64,000 nt of DNA from Bradyrhizobium tropiciagri (GTDB lineage: Bacteria > Pseudomonadota > Alphaproteobacteria > Rhizobiales > Xanthobacteraceae), in contig NZ_JAFCKH010000002.1 of assembly GCF_018130505.1 (NCBI RefSeq), forward strand, positions 496,001 through 560,000, read 5' to 3'. This document shows positions 25,288-33,086 of the stretch, piece by piece (the first letter of the stretch is position 1; every line of letters starts with the position of its first letter). A program made the position numbers and the translations under genes. The notes under the pieces are model-generated. The model searched no databases. It saw only the letters and a list, made by a program, of their open reading frames with translations, and was not told where the DNA came from.

Positions 25288-26352
25288 ATGACATTCGAAG
25301 CCGCATCGAGACCTGCAGCGCCGATCAGCATGCATATGGGCACCGAAGTCGATGCCTCGCGGTTGTCGGACAGGGCCGTGAGCAGGCTTACCAGCCTGCG
25401 CCAGCGCGTTGCCGATCTGCATGCGCAAATCCCATCGTTCGAGCAGATCAAGGAGCAGGCGGACGCCAAAGCGATCCACAGCAGCCGCATCGAGCAACTG
25501 CGCAAACCGAGATCGGAGGGTGGCTTCCAGCTTGATGAAACGGCACCGCAGGTTATGGCCGAAGGCAGGCGGCTTGAACTCGCTAGCGCCCAGCTTGCGC
25601 GCCTCACTGGGCTCTATGAGACCCGGGGCGAGCGCTGGAGCTTGTCGGGCCAGCTTGCGCGAGCCGTAACTGATTGGCTAACGCAGGGCGGCATCCCGCT
25701 CGGCGTCGTGCTCGAAGATGTCGAGGACGACGATGTCGCCGAGTTGCTGAAGCCGAAGGAAACCATCGCCGACGGCATCGAGCGCTATCGGTTGCGGCTG
25801 CGCGAGCTGAAGGCGGACTTGCACCGCATTCGCTCGGCGCCGTACCCGTCGGCCGGCGCGAAGTCCGCGATGCGCGAGCAGATCGCCGCGCTTGCGGTCG
25901 CTGCGGCACCGAATGTTGATGGAGCAATCGAGTTCGGCCAGCCGGTGCAGTTTGCGACCTCGCGGCTGACCGCGAACATCTACAATGCGAATTCGCCGGG
26001 CGTCATCGGTTTCGGCGAGACACACGATGCCGTTGGTTTGGTCGCATGGCTGTTTCGCGATCAACTCGTCGCCGCGCTGGAGCGCGAGATCGACGCGGCT
26101 GCGGACGACGCCGCCGCTCTGACGCGCGAACAGCGCGAAGTGCAGGAGGCGGCAGTTCTTCAGGACATTCTCGCTATCGAACGGCGCGAGGTCGCCTTGA
26201 TCTTTGTCGCCGAGGCGCAGGGCACCATTATTGATTTCCGGCCTGATACGTCACCCCAAGCGCTGCTTGGTGTGCGGCTTGTCACCGCGCCGCGTCAAGC
26301 GTCGGGCTCATCGCCGGAGCATGCGTGGGATGTCGCCTATGGCAGAAGGTAG
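25288..26352 (+). CDS. unknown coiled-coil-rich protein of the element
   Basis: The 354-residue product starts at ATG 25288 (GGAGG 5 bases upstream; ATG 25276 is the alternative). Residues about 25-75 and 150-200 look coiled-coil (SRLTSLRQRVADLHAQIPSF; IERYRLRLRELKADLHRIRS). A middle region, VQFATSRLTANIYNANSPGV, then DAVGLVAWLFRDQLVAALER follows. There is no catalytic motif or membrane segment. Size and position at the end of the left module suggest an element-specific structural or regulatory role; I do not recognise it. Confidence 0.65.
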   Translation: MTFEAASRPAAPISMHMGTEVDASRLSDRAVSRLTSLRQRVADLHAQIPSFEQIKEQADAKAIHSSRIEQLRKPRSEGGFQLDETAPQVMAEGRRLELASAQLARLTGLYETRGERWSLSGQLARAVTDWLTQGGIPLGVVLEDVEDDDVAELLKPKETIADGIERYRLRLRELKADLHRIRSAPYPSAGAKSAMREQIAALAVAAAPNVDGAIEFGQPVQFATSRLTANIYNANSPGVIGFGETHDAVGLVAWLFRDQLVAALEREIDAAADDAAALTREQREVQEAAVLQDILAIERREVALIFVAEAQGTIIDFRPDTSPQALLGVRLVTAPRQASGSSPEHAWDVAYGRR

Positions 26353-26389
26353 CAGACTGCCCGATGGTCTCTTCCGGTTTCACGTGAAA

Positions 26390-26584
26390 TCAGATGGAGC
26401 ACGCCGCCGCCATCTCTCGGCCCTGTTCGCTGAGTTCGCCGATCAGCAGCATGATGTGCCGGACCTCGCCGTCGTCATCTCGGTGGAGGTGGACGACGTT
26501 GCTGCCGTTTCCGTTTGACTTCGATGCTCCGTTCCCATTGCGACTAACGTTAGTCGCACCGTCCTCCGTTCTAATCCGCGACAT
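26390..26584 (-). CDS. possible small protein containing a DNA palindrome
   Basis: The 64-residue ORF (MSRIRTEDGATNVSRNGNGA, low-complexity N/G/S stretch, then VVHLHRDDDGEVRHIMLLIG) has a plausible ordered C-terminal half. There is no clear ribosome site. The start could also be 26599. The 18-bp palindrome at 26540-26557 lies within it, so the region may instead be a regulatory interval. Confidence 0.35.
   Translation of the reverse strand: MSRIRTEDGATNVSRNGNGASKSNGNGSNVVHLHRDDDGEVRHIMLLIGELSEQGREMAAACSI
26540..26557. promoter_or_regulatory. perfect 18-bp palindrome
   Basis: GCGACTAACGTTAGTCGC is fully self-complementary around AACGTT. Its length and symmetry suit an operator for a dimeric repressor (for example TetR-type). 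It sits between the left (plus) module and the cargo half of the element. Confidence 0.6.
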
Positions 26585-26695
26585 CCCAGCCCATGACACC
26601 GCACTGGCGGATCACCATCGGTTTTCGCCTGCGCGCGCTTTGGATTGCAGCCGATGAAGTGCCGTCGAACTCACCGGCTTCGTCGCCATTCCTCA

Positions 26696-26938
26696 TCAGT
26701 CTCCCGAGAACGACGATGCCTGGAAGCGGAGGGCAGCTTCAGCGATGGTCGGGAAGCGGTCGGCCCAATCATAGCCACCGCGTGTGAAGCGGCGCACCCG
26801 GGAGCCGTCCCGGCGCACCATCAGCCGGTCGCCGTCATGCTTGTTTTCATGGACCCAGTCCGGACCGGAAGGTGGTCGCGCCGCCTTTGACGGCAGGCAC
26901 GGTTCGATGAAGCCGGAGGGACGCCGCCGCTGGATCAT
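26696..26938 (-). pseudogene. N-terminal remnant of an ATP-dependent DNA ligase
   Basis: The 80-residue ORF starts MIQRRRPSGFIEPCLPSKAA and keeps ligase motif I: the KHDG lysine with GDRLMVRRDG and RRFTRGGYDWADRFP, as in the LigD-type ligase domain. It then ends at SSFSGD where the family continues into the DGE motif and several hundred residues more. The motif reads ENKHDGDR where EIKHDGYR is usual, so it is also drifting. It cannot be an active ligase. Confidence 0.75.
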
Positions 26939-27130
26939 GGCCGAAGGATAGGGAAGCCGCCGCCCGCAATCTGCAGGAAAGTGCCTTTGTGTTAACCTTC
27001 AACCCGCGGCGGTATGGTAGGTCTTGGTTTCGGGGAACTGCAAATGGCCCAAAGAGTAGGTTATCGATCCCACACGTGCGGTCGGTCAGAAATTTTGGAT
27101 TGACCATGAGCTACAAGGATCGAGACCGTC

Positions 27131-27883
27131 ATGGCTGATACTTCAATCGAATGGACCGACGCGACATGGAACCCCGTGGCCGGGTGTACAGTCCTGACGG
27201 CGGGCTGCACGAACTGTTACGCCATGCGGATGGCCGCTCGGCTCGACGCTATGGGCACGAAGAAGTACCGTGGGCTCACTCGGAAAAGCGGGAAAAGAGC
27301 CGTGTGGACCGGCAGAATTCGGTTGGATCACGCATCGCTCGACGCACCGAAGGCGTGGTCTAAGCCTCGCAAGGTTTTCGTCAATTCCATGTCAGACCTC
27401 TTCCACGACGACGTGCCCGTGGAATTTATTGCGCGGGTTTGGGCCGTGATGGAGCAGACCCCGCGCCACACATATCAAATCCTCACAAAGCGACCCGAGA
27501 GAATGGCCGAGGTGCTATCGCAGCCATCCTTCCCAGTTCTCTCGAACGTTTGGCTTGGTACTAGCGTTGAGGATGGTCGTGTCCTGCACCGTTTGGATGC
27601 ATTACGACGTGTCCCAGCCGTAGTTCGATTTGTTTCCCTAGAGCCCCTGATCGGATCGGTTGCCACAGGCGACTTCACGGGCATCCACTGGGCAATCGTG
27701 GGCGGAGAAAGTGGTCCGCGCGCGCGGGAAATGAAGCCAGAATGGGTCGATGAAATCGAAGGGATGTGCCGTCGTTCGGGTACGGCGTTTTTCTTCAAGC
27801 AGTGGGGTGGGAAGAACAAGAAGGCGGCGGGGCGCACGCTTCACGGGCGTACTTTCGACGAGATGCCAGATTTCAGAATGTGA
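27131..27883 (+). CDS. DUF5131 (phage Gp37/Gp68) three-Cys-motif protein
   Basis: The 250-residue protein begins MADTSIEWTDATWNPVAGCT and carries the three-cysteine motif C19-x6-C26-x2-C29 (GCTVLTAGCTNCYAM), resembling a radical-SAM cluster site. SMSDLFHDDVP, YQILTKRPERM, WLGTSVED, FVSLEPLIG and IVGGESGPRARE are all family signatures. DUF5131 proteins are regularly encoded beside TcmP, which here is on the opposite strand. The reaction is unknown; an iron-sulfur-dependent modification is suggested by the motif. AAGGA precedes the start. Its last 43 bases overlap tcmP tail to tail. Confidence 0.9.
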   Translation: MADTSIEWTDATWNPVAGCTVLTAGCTNCYAMRMAARLDAMGTKKYRGLTRKSGKRAVWTGRIRLDHASLDAPKAWSKPRKVFVNSMSDLFHDDVPVEFIARVWAVMEQTPRHTYQILTKRPERMAEVLSQPSFPVLSNVWLGTSVEDGRVLHRLDALRRVPAVVRFVSLEPLIGSVATGDFTGIHWAIVGGESGPRAREMKPEWVDEIEGMCRRSGTAFFFKQWGGKNKKAAGRTLHGRTFDEMPDFRM

Positions 27884-28743
27884 CCCGCGATGCGCGAGGC
27901 AAGGCCTATCGCGACGTTCTTAGGATTTGAAATCGCGAAGAAGAGCGCAAACTGAGGAATGCCTCTATCGTCATTCAGTCGCAACGGCGGCAGTACGGCC
28001 GGAAACAGTTTCGCCAACCGCGCGCCAAAATACCGCTCCATGTCATCGACTTCAGCCGTGCGTGCAAGGCGCTCGTCTACATCGCCGAAAAGGTTAGTTC
28101 GCCGCTTCATCTCATACCAGTCGTTCTCCCAGTCTGCCGTTCCGATCATTCTGGTGAGCGCAGCACGCTTTGAGGGGTCCAAATCTTCAGCGTCGCGAGT
28201 TGCTTGACGAAACAGGCCGGAGAGCGAGACCAGATACCAAACATCGATTGCTTCGGTTCTTCTGATTGCTTCTAGCGTGCGCCAATCGACCGACATGCCA
28301 TATGGGTCGAGGAACATCACAGCCCGTGTTCCAGCCCAGCTTTTTTGTTCACCGAGCAGCTTCATTATTTCTGCGTTGGCGTCGCCGGGAACGACAGAAA
28401 TATTTCGGGATTGATTTGCGGCTCGCAAATCATTCAATGCCGCGATGTGCTTCGGCCTTTTATCCATGAAAACCAGCTTGTCGAAGGCTGGTGAGACATC
28501 GATTGCAATTTTGGCTGATCCAGCCCGGCGCTCAACGCGCGCATCGATTTCGGGTCCGAGCATGTCGGCGGCCCGCCCCGGAATGATAACGGTCCTCTCA
28601 CCCGTGCCCGCGAAGGCGTCAATATACCAGAGCTGTTGGAATTGAGGCCGCAACGCCGTTGTAAATTGCTGCAGGTACCCGCCGACCAGAGACAACTTGA
28701 GGTCCGTGGATATCCCGCCAAATTCGTGGTCGCTGTGTGCCAT
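27841..28743 (-). CDS. tcmP: three-Cys-motif partner protein TcmP
   Basis: The 300-residue protein (start ATG 28743, MAHSDHEFGG) has an N-terminal methyltransferase-like fold: LWYIDAFAGTGERTV resembles SAM motif I and VMFLDPYGMSVDW a catalytic D-P-Y/F motif. It ends in a helical domain with YFALFFAISNP-like sequence (PQFALFFAISNPKNVAIGLA). TcmP is known only as the genetic partner of DUF5131 proteins. Here the two genes converge and overlap by 43 bases instead of forming an operon. The frame up to 28809 is unsupported. Confidence 0.85.
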   Translation of the reverse strand: MAHSDHEFGGISTDLKLSLVGGYLQQFTTALRPQFQQLWYIDAFAGTGERTVIIPGRAADMLGPEIDARVERRAGSAKIAIDVSPAFDKLVFMDKRPKHIAALNDLRAANQSRNISVVPGDANAEIMKLLGEQKSWAGTRAVMFLDPYGMSVDWRTLEAIRRTEAIDVWYLVSLSGLFRQATRDAEDLDPSKRAALTRMIGTADWENDWYEMKRRTNLFGDVDERLARTAEVDDMERYFGARLAKLFPAVLPPLRLNDDRGIPQFALFFAISNPKNVAIGLASRIAGHILKSGISSKVRP

Positions 28744-28998
28744 CGCCGCCTGTGCCCGCTGTCCGATCCGATAGTTCCGCAACCGGAAGGCGAGAGCAAG
28801 TGTCTGCAATACCGAAAGGCCCTCTATTTGCCAAAGCTTGAATTGAAGGCCTGGGCGGCGCCCCGCCGCCCTTGCCTTTTGAGCCCGTGTCCATCGTAGG
28901 CGATCTTCCTCGCCCGCCCGCGCATGATCCTGAGTGCGTCATCAGGAAGGGGACGCACGGCGCACGCTCGATGAGATGCGGCGCGCCGCCGCAATGTC

Positions 28999-30144
28999 TT
29001 AGATTATCGTTGACCCAGATATGGCTGGTCGCACACCTTCCTTGTGTGCTTGCTGCAACTCAGGGAGGACATCCTCCCAAATACCTTCGATGATCTTCAA
29101 GAAGCACTCTCGCATATTCTTCGCGTTAGCTCGCAATTCTTCCGGCAAGTGCTGATCTAAGAGACCGAAGACGTTGACGCGATCAGCAAGCGGCGGGTGT
29201 GACGTTCCAGCTGGGGCGTTGTCGAAGCCTGTCTCTAACACCCAACGCGCACGTCGGATCATGTCCATCAACCCCAGCACGATAACGCCGCCTACACCCG
29301 ACAATGCATAGATGTTCGGCGGCTCTGCCTTGTCGCCTAAAGTCATGCTGACCGCGCGCGCAAAAAGATCCGCTTCGTGCTCATCGTCGAAGACGCTGCG
29401 CGTTCCTGCAGTGGACGTAACTTGACCATGTTTCATCACGTGATGGCCATACTCGTGGGCAAGCGCAAACCATTCCATTGCCCTCAGAAGCAAAATTCGG
29501 ATCACTTGCTGCCCAACCTCATCAGGCGGCGGGCTAATGAAATGCGGCGGCAATTCACCGTAGGCGAAATGCAGGATGATCAGCTTCCATTCGCCCAGTA
29601 GCTTTAGCGATGCGCGTAAGTTCGGAAGCACCACAGCAGGATCATTGCTCACTTTGATTAGCGGCCCCGCTTCATGCGGCAGCGTTCGAGCGAGCGCTTT
29701 GCTTGTGCAATTGCAAAACACCAGAAATGGCAGGCTGACATCGATAATGCTGACGTCAGTCGCCATGACTTCGCGCTGTCTTGCTAGCAATTCAAATTCC
29801 GGCGCAACGCCATGGACTACGCCGTTTCGGATCGGAATTTTCTGTTCAAGGCAGAGGTCTTCAATATCCCGCAATATCGGATCGAGGATCGCACGTGCAT
29901 TTTTGTCGTCGAGTTTTGAACCGGGCGATGCCGAGGCGAGGTACGCCTTGTATTCTTCAACCACGGTTTCAACGTCGATGTCTGGGGTTCCGTTTGCTTT
30001 GATCAGATCGCGCAGACGCTGCTCGTTTTTCGCCAACCACTCATCAAAGCCTGTAGAGGAGTATGCGAAGCCACTTCGCTGCGCGTCGGCATGCTGGCGC
30101 TGCTGCCGATAGTCTTCTGCAGCCGCTTTGCTCTCTTCTGTCAT
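28999..30144 (-). CDS. HExxH metalloprotease-like protein (cargo)
   Basis: From ATG 30144 (AAAGGG upstream) the product is 381 residues. The zinc site is HEYGH (WFALAHEYGHHVMKHG) in the second half, with a likely third ligand in DDEHEADLFARAVS, the gluzincin/M48-like pattern H-E-x-x-H...E-x-x-x-D. A conserved-looking HPPLADRVN follows, as in M48 peptidases. The N-terminal half is helical and unassigned. There is no signal peptide, so it acts in the cytoplasm. It lies 57 bases after the SRAP gene on the same strand. GTG/ATG alternatives up to 30198 exist. Confidence 0.75.
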   Translation of the reverse strand: MTEESKAAAEDYRQQRQHADAQRSGFAYSSTGFDEWLAKNEQRLRDLIKANGTPDIDVETVVEEYKAYLASASPGSKLDDKNARAILDPILRDIEDLCLEQKIPIRNGVVHGVAPEFELLARQREVMATDVSIIDVSLPFLVFCNCTSKALARTLPHEAGPLIKVSNDPAVVLPNLRASLKLLGEWKLIILHFAYGELPPHFISPPPDEVGQQVIRILLLRAMEWFALAHEYGHHVMKHGQVTSTAGTRSVFDDEHEADLFARAVSMTLGDKAEPPNIYALSGVGGVIVLGLMDMIRRARWVLETGFDNAPAGTSHPPLADRVNVFGLLDQHLPEELRANAKNMRECFLKIIEGIWEDVLPELQQAHKEGVRPAISGSTII

Positions 30145-30201
30145 TGCGGTTTTGGACCCTTTCGCGAGTGGGTAGTCGATGACGGCATCTGGGCGCACAG
30201 G

Positions 30202-30864
30202 TCACGCTGCCGGCCTATCTTCCTTTTCCGTACCGCGCATTACGATGTTGAGCGCGTCTTCGACCAATGGCCGCTGCAGCGCTTTGGCTTCATCCCACGG
30301 CGCGCGCATCCAAACGTCGCGTTCCTCGTTGGTAGTCAGGATCACCGGCATCGCCTTCGGATGGATCGGCTCGACCACCGCATTCGGCGATGTCGTGAGA
30401 AAACCGTAGACCTGATGCGGTCCGGGCACCGGCTTTGACTTCGTGCCACGATCACCGTTGAAAGTCGTCCAGATGCCTGCGAAGCAGAACAGCGGGCGGC
30501 TCTCATTGAGCGCGAACCAGACCACATCCTTTTTCTTAGTCTCTGGGTTCGGCTCCGGCGCATATTCGGCGAAGCTGTTAGCCGGGACCAAGCACCGGTT
30601 CTCCGGCTTGAGCCACGTGCGCCAGTGCGGCGATGACGTGTTGCGGATGTTGGTGACCGGGGGACCGCCAGTGCGCGGTGGCGGCGGCATGCCCCACCGC
30701 ATCAGCGCCAGTTCCGTTCCGGCATCATTGTTGCGGATCACCGGAGCCGGGTAATCCGGGAATACGCCCGGCATCGGTGCGAGATTGCCTACGTAGCGGT
30801 TGACGACGCGGAACAGCGCAGCAATCGCGGCTTGGTTGGTGGTGATGCTGTAGAGATTGCACAT
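30202..30864 (-). CDS. SOS response-associated peptidase (SRAP; YedK/HMCES family)
   Basis: The 220-residue protein starts MCNLYS; C2 is exposed after methionine removal and forms a thiazolidine crosslink with abasic sites in single-stranded DNA. Other active-site elements are visible: N-terminal [21 protein letters not shown] (catalytic glutamate) and [10 protein letters not shown] (histidine). The family shields abasic sites during replication. Finding it as cargo on a replicating element, just upstream of the protease gene, suggests protection of replication intermediates or SOS-linked regulation (inference). Confidence 0.92.
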   Translation of the reverse strand: MCNLYSITTNQAAIAALFRVVNRYVGNLAPMPGVFPDYPAPVIRNNDAGTELALMRWGMPPPPRTGGPPVTNIRNTSSPHWRTWLKPENRCLVPANSFAEYAPEPNPETKKKDVVWFALNESRPLFCFAGIWTTFNGDRGTKSKPVPGPHQVYGFLTTSPNAVVEPIHPKAMPVILTTNEERDVWMRAPWDEAKALQRPLVEDALNIVMRGTEKEDRPAA

Positions 30865-30871
30865 GCCTTGA

Positions 30872-31735
30872 CTAAACCTTTGCTGCCAAGGGGCCTACCA
30901 CCACCTCATCTCTTGCCCGCTTGTATTCCAGCAGCTGCGACACCGCATCGTAGGAATGATACCTAGCGTAAACGCTCTTTGCATTTCTTTCGCGAAGGTC
31001 GGCGAGGGCGTCCGCCCAGTAGGCAACCATTGCACGACGAACTCCGTCGCGCTTGAAGAAGCTCTCGGCCTTTGCAAAATCGTGCTCGAAACTCACGCTT
31101 ACTGCCCGTTCAGCGGTCTTGTAATCAGCTTGCTGAACATCACCACCATTTTGGCCGAGCCATAAAATCGTTTTCGGGTACTCTAAGATGAGGCGATCTA
31201 GCACGAGGTAATGCAAGAACTTGCCGTCTGCGCCCGTACGTGTGCTAAACGCCACTTCATGCGGCCCAATGTTCACCGTGAACCAGCGACCTCCCTTGGT
31301 CTGAGGAAGAACGCTCAAGGTCCACGCACCCTGAATGTCGAGATTGCCGTACAATCCAGAGAGTTGGAACAGCCTAAAGAGATACAATCTTGCGGCATCG
31401 TTGTTGAAAAGCTGATCCGCTTTTTCGGGATCGACACGAAGTGGTCCACTTGTCGAGCGTAGTCGTTCACGAGCTTCATGAGGAGCTACACTGAAGAGTT
31501 CGTTCGTTCCCTCCATCTTGACGTGGCGGTCACGGAAATGGCGATGAAGGGCGGTCTCTACGACGACGCAGTCTGTCACGTGGACGAAGTCTGACAATTC
31601 CCAAGGCCCGTGAGGAGCGTATGCTTCGCCGCCGTTAATTCCTCTAAGCCGCTCGCTGATTGGCCGCTCTGTACGACCGATCTTTATGTGGTCGCTGTTG
31701 GGAGAAACGAGCACATAGACAAACCCTTGCGACAT
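30872..31735 (-). CDS. GIY-YIG/T5orf172-type nuclease-like protein
   Basis: The 287-residue product starts at ATG 31735 ([13 protein letters not shown]), overlapping the stop of the upstream gene as TAATG. The N-terminal about 90 residues fit the GIY-YIG fold of the T5orf172/MUG113 branch: FVYVLVSP (GIY strand), [20 protein letters not shown] (YIG strand and arginine), [24 protein letters not shown] (H and catalytic glutamate region). The rest is unassigned. It is followed by the SRAP gene 7 bases on. A DNA-cleaving role is inferred from the fold. Confidence 0.75.
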   Translation of the reverse strand: MSQGFVYVLVSPNSDHIKIGRTERPISERLRGINGGEAYAPHGPWELSDFVHVTDCVVVETALHRHFRDRHVKMEGTNELFSVAPHEARERLRSTSGPLRVDPEKADQLFNNDAARLYLFRLFQLSGLYGNLDIQGAWTLSVLPQTKGGRWFTVNIGPHEVAFSTRTGADGKFLHYLVLDRLILEYPKTILWLGQNGGDVQQADYKTAERAVSVSFEHDFAKAESFFKRDGVRRAMVAYWADALADLRERNAKSVYARYHSYDAVSQLLEYKRARDEVVVGPLAAKV

Positions 31736-32148
31736 TAGCGCTCCCCCGGCCACCAAGTGGACGGTGGATCACTTGCGGAAATCTTCGTGGGACGCAAGGC
31801 AACTAAATGGCTACGCTTATACGGATAGCCTCGCACCTGCGAGCAGTCCTTACAGCGCATGTAGCGCTCCAGCTCATGGACCGGCGTCGTCTTCGGTCGG
31901 CGGACGATGTCGAGCGCAACGGTCTGGTTGGTGTTGCAGCCGAGACAGCGCACTTCGAGATAGCCGTATCCGGCATTGAGCGCGTCGCCTATCGTCGGCG
32001 ACGGCTGCGCTGGTCCCTGAAAGCCGAGCATGCGCATGTTCCACGCCGCGACGGCGAGCCGGTCGGCGTCTTTACGCGCCTTGGCAGCCTGTTCAGCCGC
32101 CGCCCGGATCGAAGCGCCGTAGATGCTCTCGCGTGATTTCGTGCCCAT
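31735..32148 (-). CDS. zinc-ribbon-like protein of the element
   Basis: From ATG 32148 (MGTKSRESIYGASIRAAAEQ) the product is 137 residues: a helical basic N-terminus, then CLGCNTNQ and MRCKDCSQ, two CxxC pairs about 36 residues apart forming a zinc ribbon. A TTG at 32187 would add 13 residues. It opens the minus-strand cargo run and is coupled to the GIY-YIG gene by a TAATG overlap. It may be the DNA- or regulator-binding member of the set; function unknown. Confidence 0.65.
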   Translation of the reverse strand: MGTKSRESIYGASIRAAAEQAAKARKDADRLAVAAWNMRMLGFQGPAQPSPTIGDALNAGYGYLEVRCLGCNTNQTVALDIVRRPKTTPVHELERYMRCKDCSQVRGYPYKRSHLVALRPTKISASDPPSTWWPGER

Positions 32149-32187
32149 GCCAAGGCGCAGGATCGCCGGGCGGCAACGGTCAAGCAA

Positions 32188-32205
32188 GCCGCTACCGATA
32201 GCGGC
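32188..32205. promoter_or_regulatory. dyad between the divergent cargo units
   Basis: GCCGCTA (32188-32194) and TAGCGGC (32199-32205) are perfect inverted copies with a 4-base gap, located between the minus-strand run (from 32148) and the plus-strand pair (from 32359). A shared operator is possible. Confidence 0.4.
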
Positions 32206-32358
32206 CTAGGTCGCACCGGACACAACACAGGCGCAGCCCGCCCAGTCGGGTACCCCGGCAACGATGGCGGGGATAATGAATTCCGGCCGAAAACTTGGTT
32301 TTACTGCACGCGCGGTGGGTGGCTGCCTTCGGGCTCCAGCAACAACAGGAGCAAGCCA

Positions 32359-32526
32359 GTGCAGACCCCGAAACCCTTCACCGTTTACCAGCCAGTGCCA
32401 GGGCAGACCGCCAAGCCGCTTTTCACTGTCCACGCCTACACAATCGAGCAGGCGCGCGCGGTCGCCGCCGCCAAGGTCGCGGGCGAGACCATCGTCGTCG
32501 CCGCGCCGGAGGGAGCAACCCGATGA
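32359..32526 (+). CDS. small protein coupled to the RarA-CTD-like gene
   Basis: The GTG-started 55-residue ORF (MQTPKPFTVYQPVPGQTAKP, LFTVHAYTIEQARAVAAAKV, AGETIVVAAPEGATR) has AGGAG about 8 bases before the GTG and ends in an ATGA overlap with the next gene (32523-32526). Codon use is GC3-biased and the sequence looks folded (beta-alpha-beta). It is unrecognised, but the coupling says it is made together with the RarA-CTD-like protein. Confidence 0.6.
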   Translation: MQTPKPFTVYQPVPGQTAKPLFTVHAYTIEQARAVAAAKVAGETIVVAAPEGATR

Positions 32527-33077
32527 TCCCCGACACCAAGAACGGCCTCCCGGCGATGGCGTGCCTCAGCGCGATGCAGAAGTGCATTCGGCGCGGCATG
32601 GAACGAGAAGCGATGGAATTTGCTGTTGAACTCATGCACACCTCGAAGGCCTTCCACTCGATGGTCTGCAACAGGCTTGAGGTCATCTGCCACGAGGACC
32701 TCGACACCTTGGCAGCGCCGCACGTCTTTCCGTTCGTCGCCGCATCGCTCGCCGCATCACGGGAGCGGTACAGCAAGAGCATCGGTGAAGCCCGGCTGAT
32801 GGTCGGGAATGCCATCAGCATGATGTGCCGGTCACCGAAATCCCGGGCGGGCTGCCACTTCGCAGCCGCCATCGGCCTGCGGTCATTGCTGCAAGGCTTC
32901 GCGCCGACGATACCGGACTACGCGCTCGACATGCACACGATGAAGGGCAAGGCGATGGGGCGCGGTCTCGATCACTTCCGCAGCGAGGGCGCGAAGCTTA
33001 TCCCGCCGCCGACTGGCGATGATCCCTACGAGGACGAGGCTTACCGGCTCTGGGCGATCAAGCAACAACGCAGATGA
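32523..33077 (+). CDS. RarA/MgsA C-terminal-domain-like protein without ATPase
   Basis: The 184-residue product, MIPDTKNGLP onward, resembles the lid/tetramerisation part of RarA (MgsA/WRNIP1): LSAMQKCIRRGMEREAMEFA, LEVICHEDLDTLAAPHVFPF and the GNAISMMCRSPKSRAGCHFA stretch mirror RarA's S-x-I-R-x-x-D-x-x-A..., IxxSEDIGxAxP and LAxAPKSN segments. The AAA+ Walker motifs are absent. The second half, IPDYALDMHTMKGKAMGRGL, also fits the RarA end. It could bind clamp loader or SSB partners at forks and modulate host RarA; this is inference from sequence resemblance only. Confidence 0.6.
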   Translation: MIPDTKNGLPAMACLSAMQKCIRRGMEREAMEFAVELMHTSKAFHSMVCNRLEVICHEDLDTLAAPHVFPFVAASLAASRERYSKSIGEARLMVGNAISMMCRSPKSRAGCHFAAAIGLRSLLQGFAPTIPDYALDMHTMKGKAMGRGLDHFRSEGAKLIPPPTGDDPYEDEAYRLWAIKQQRR

Positions 33078-33086
33078 ACATGTGCG

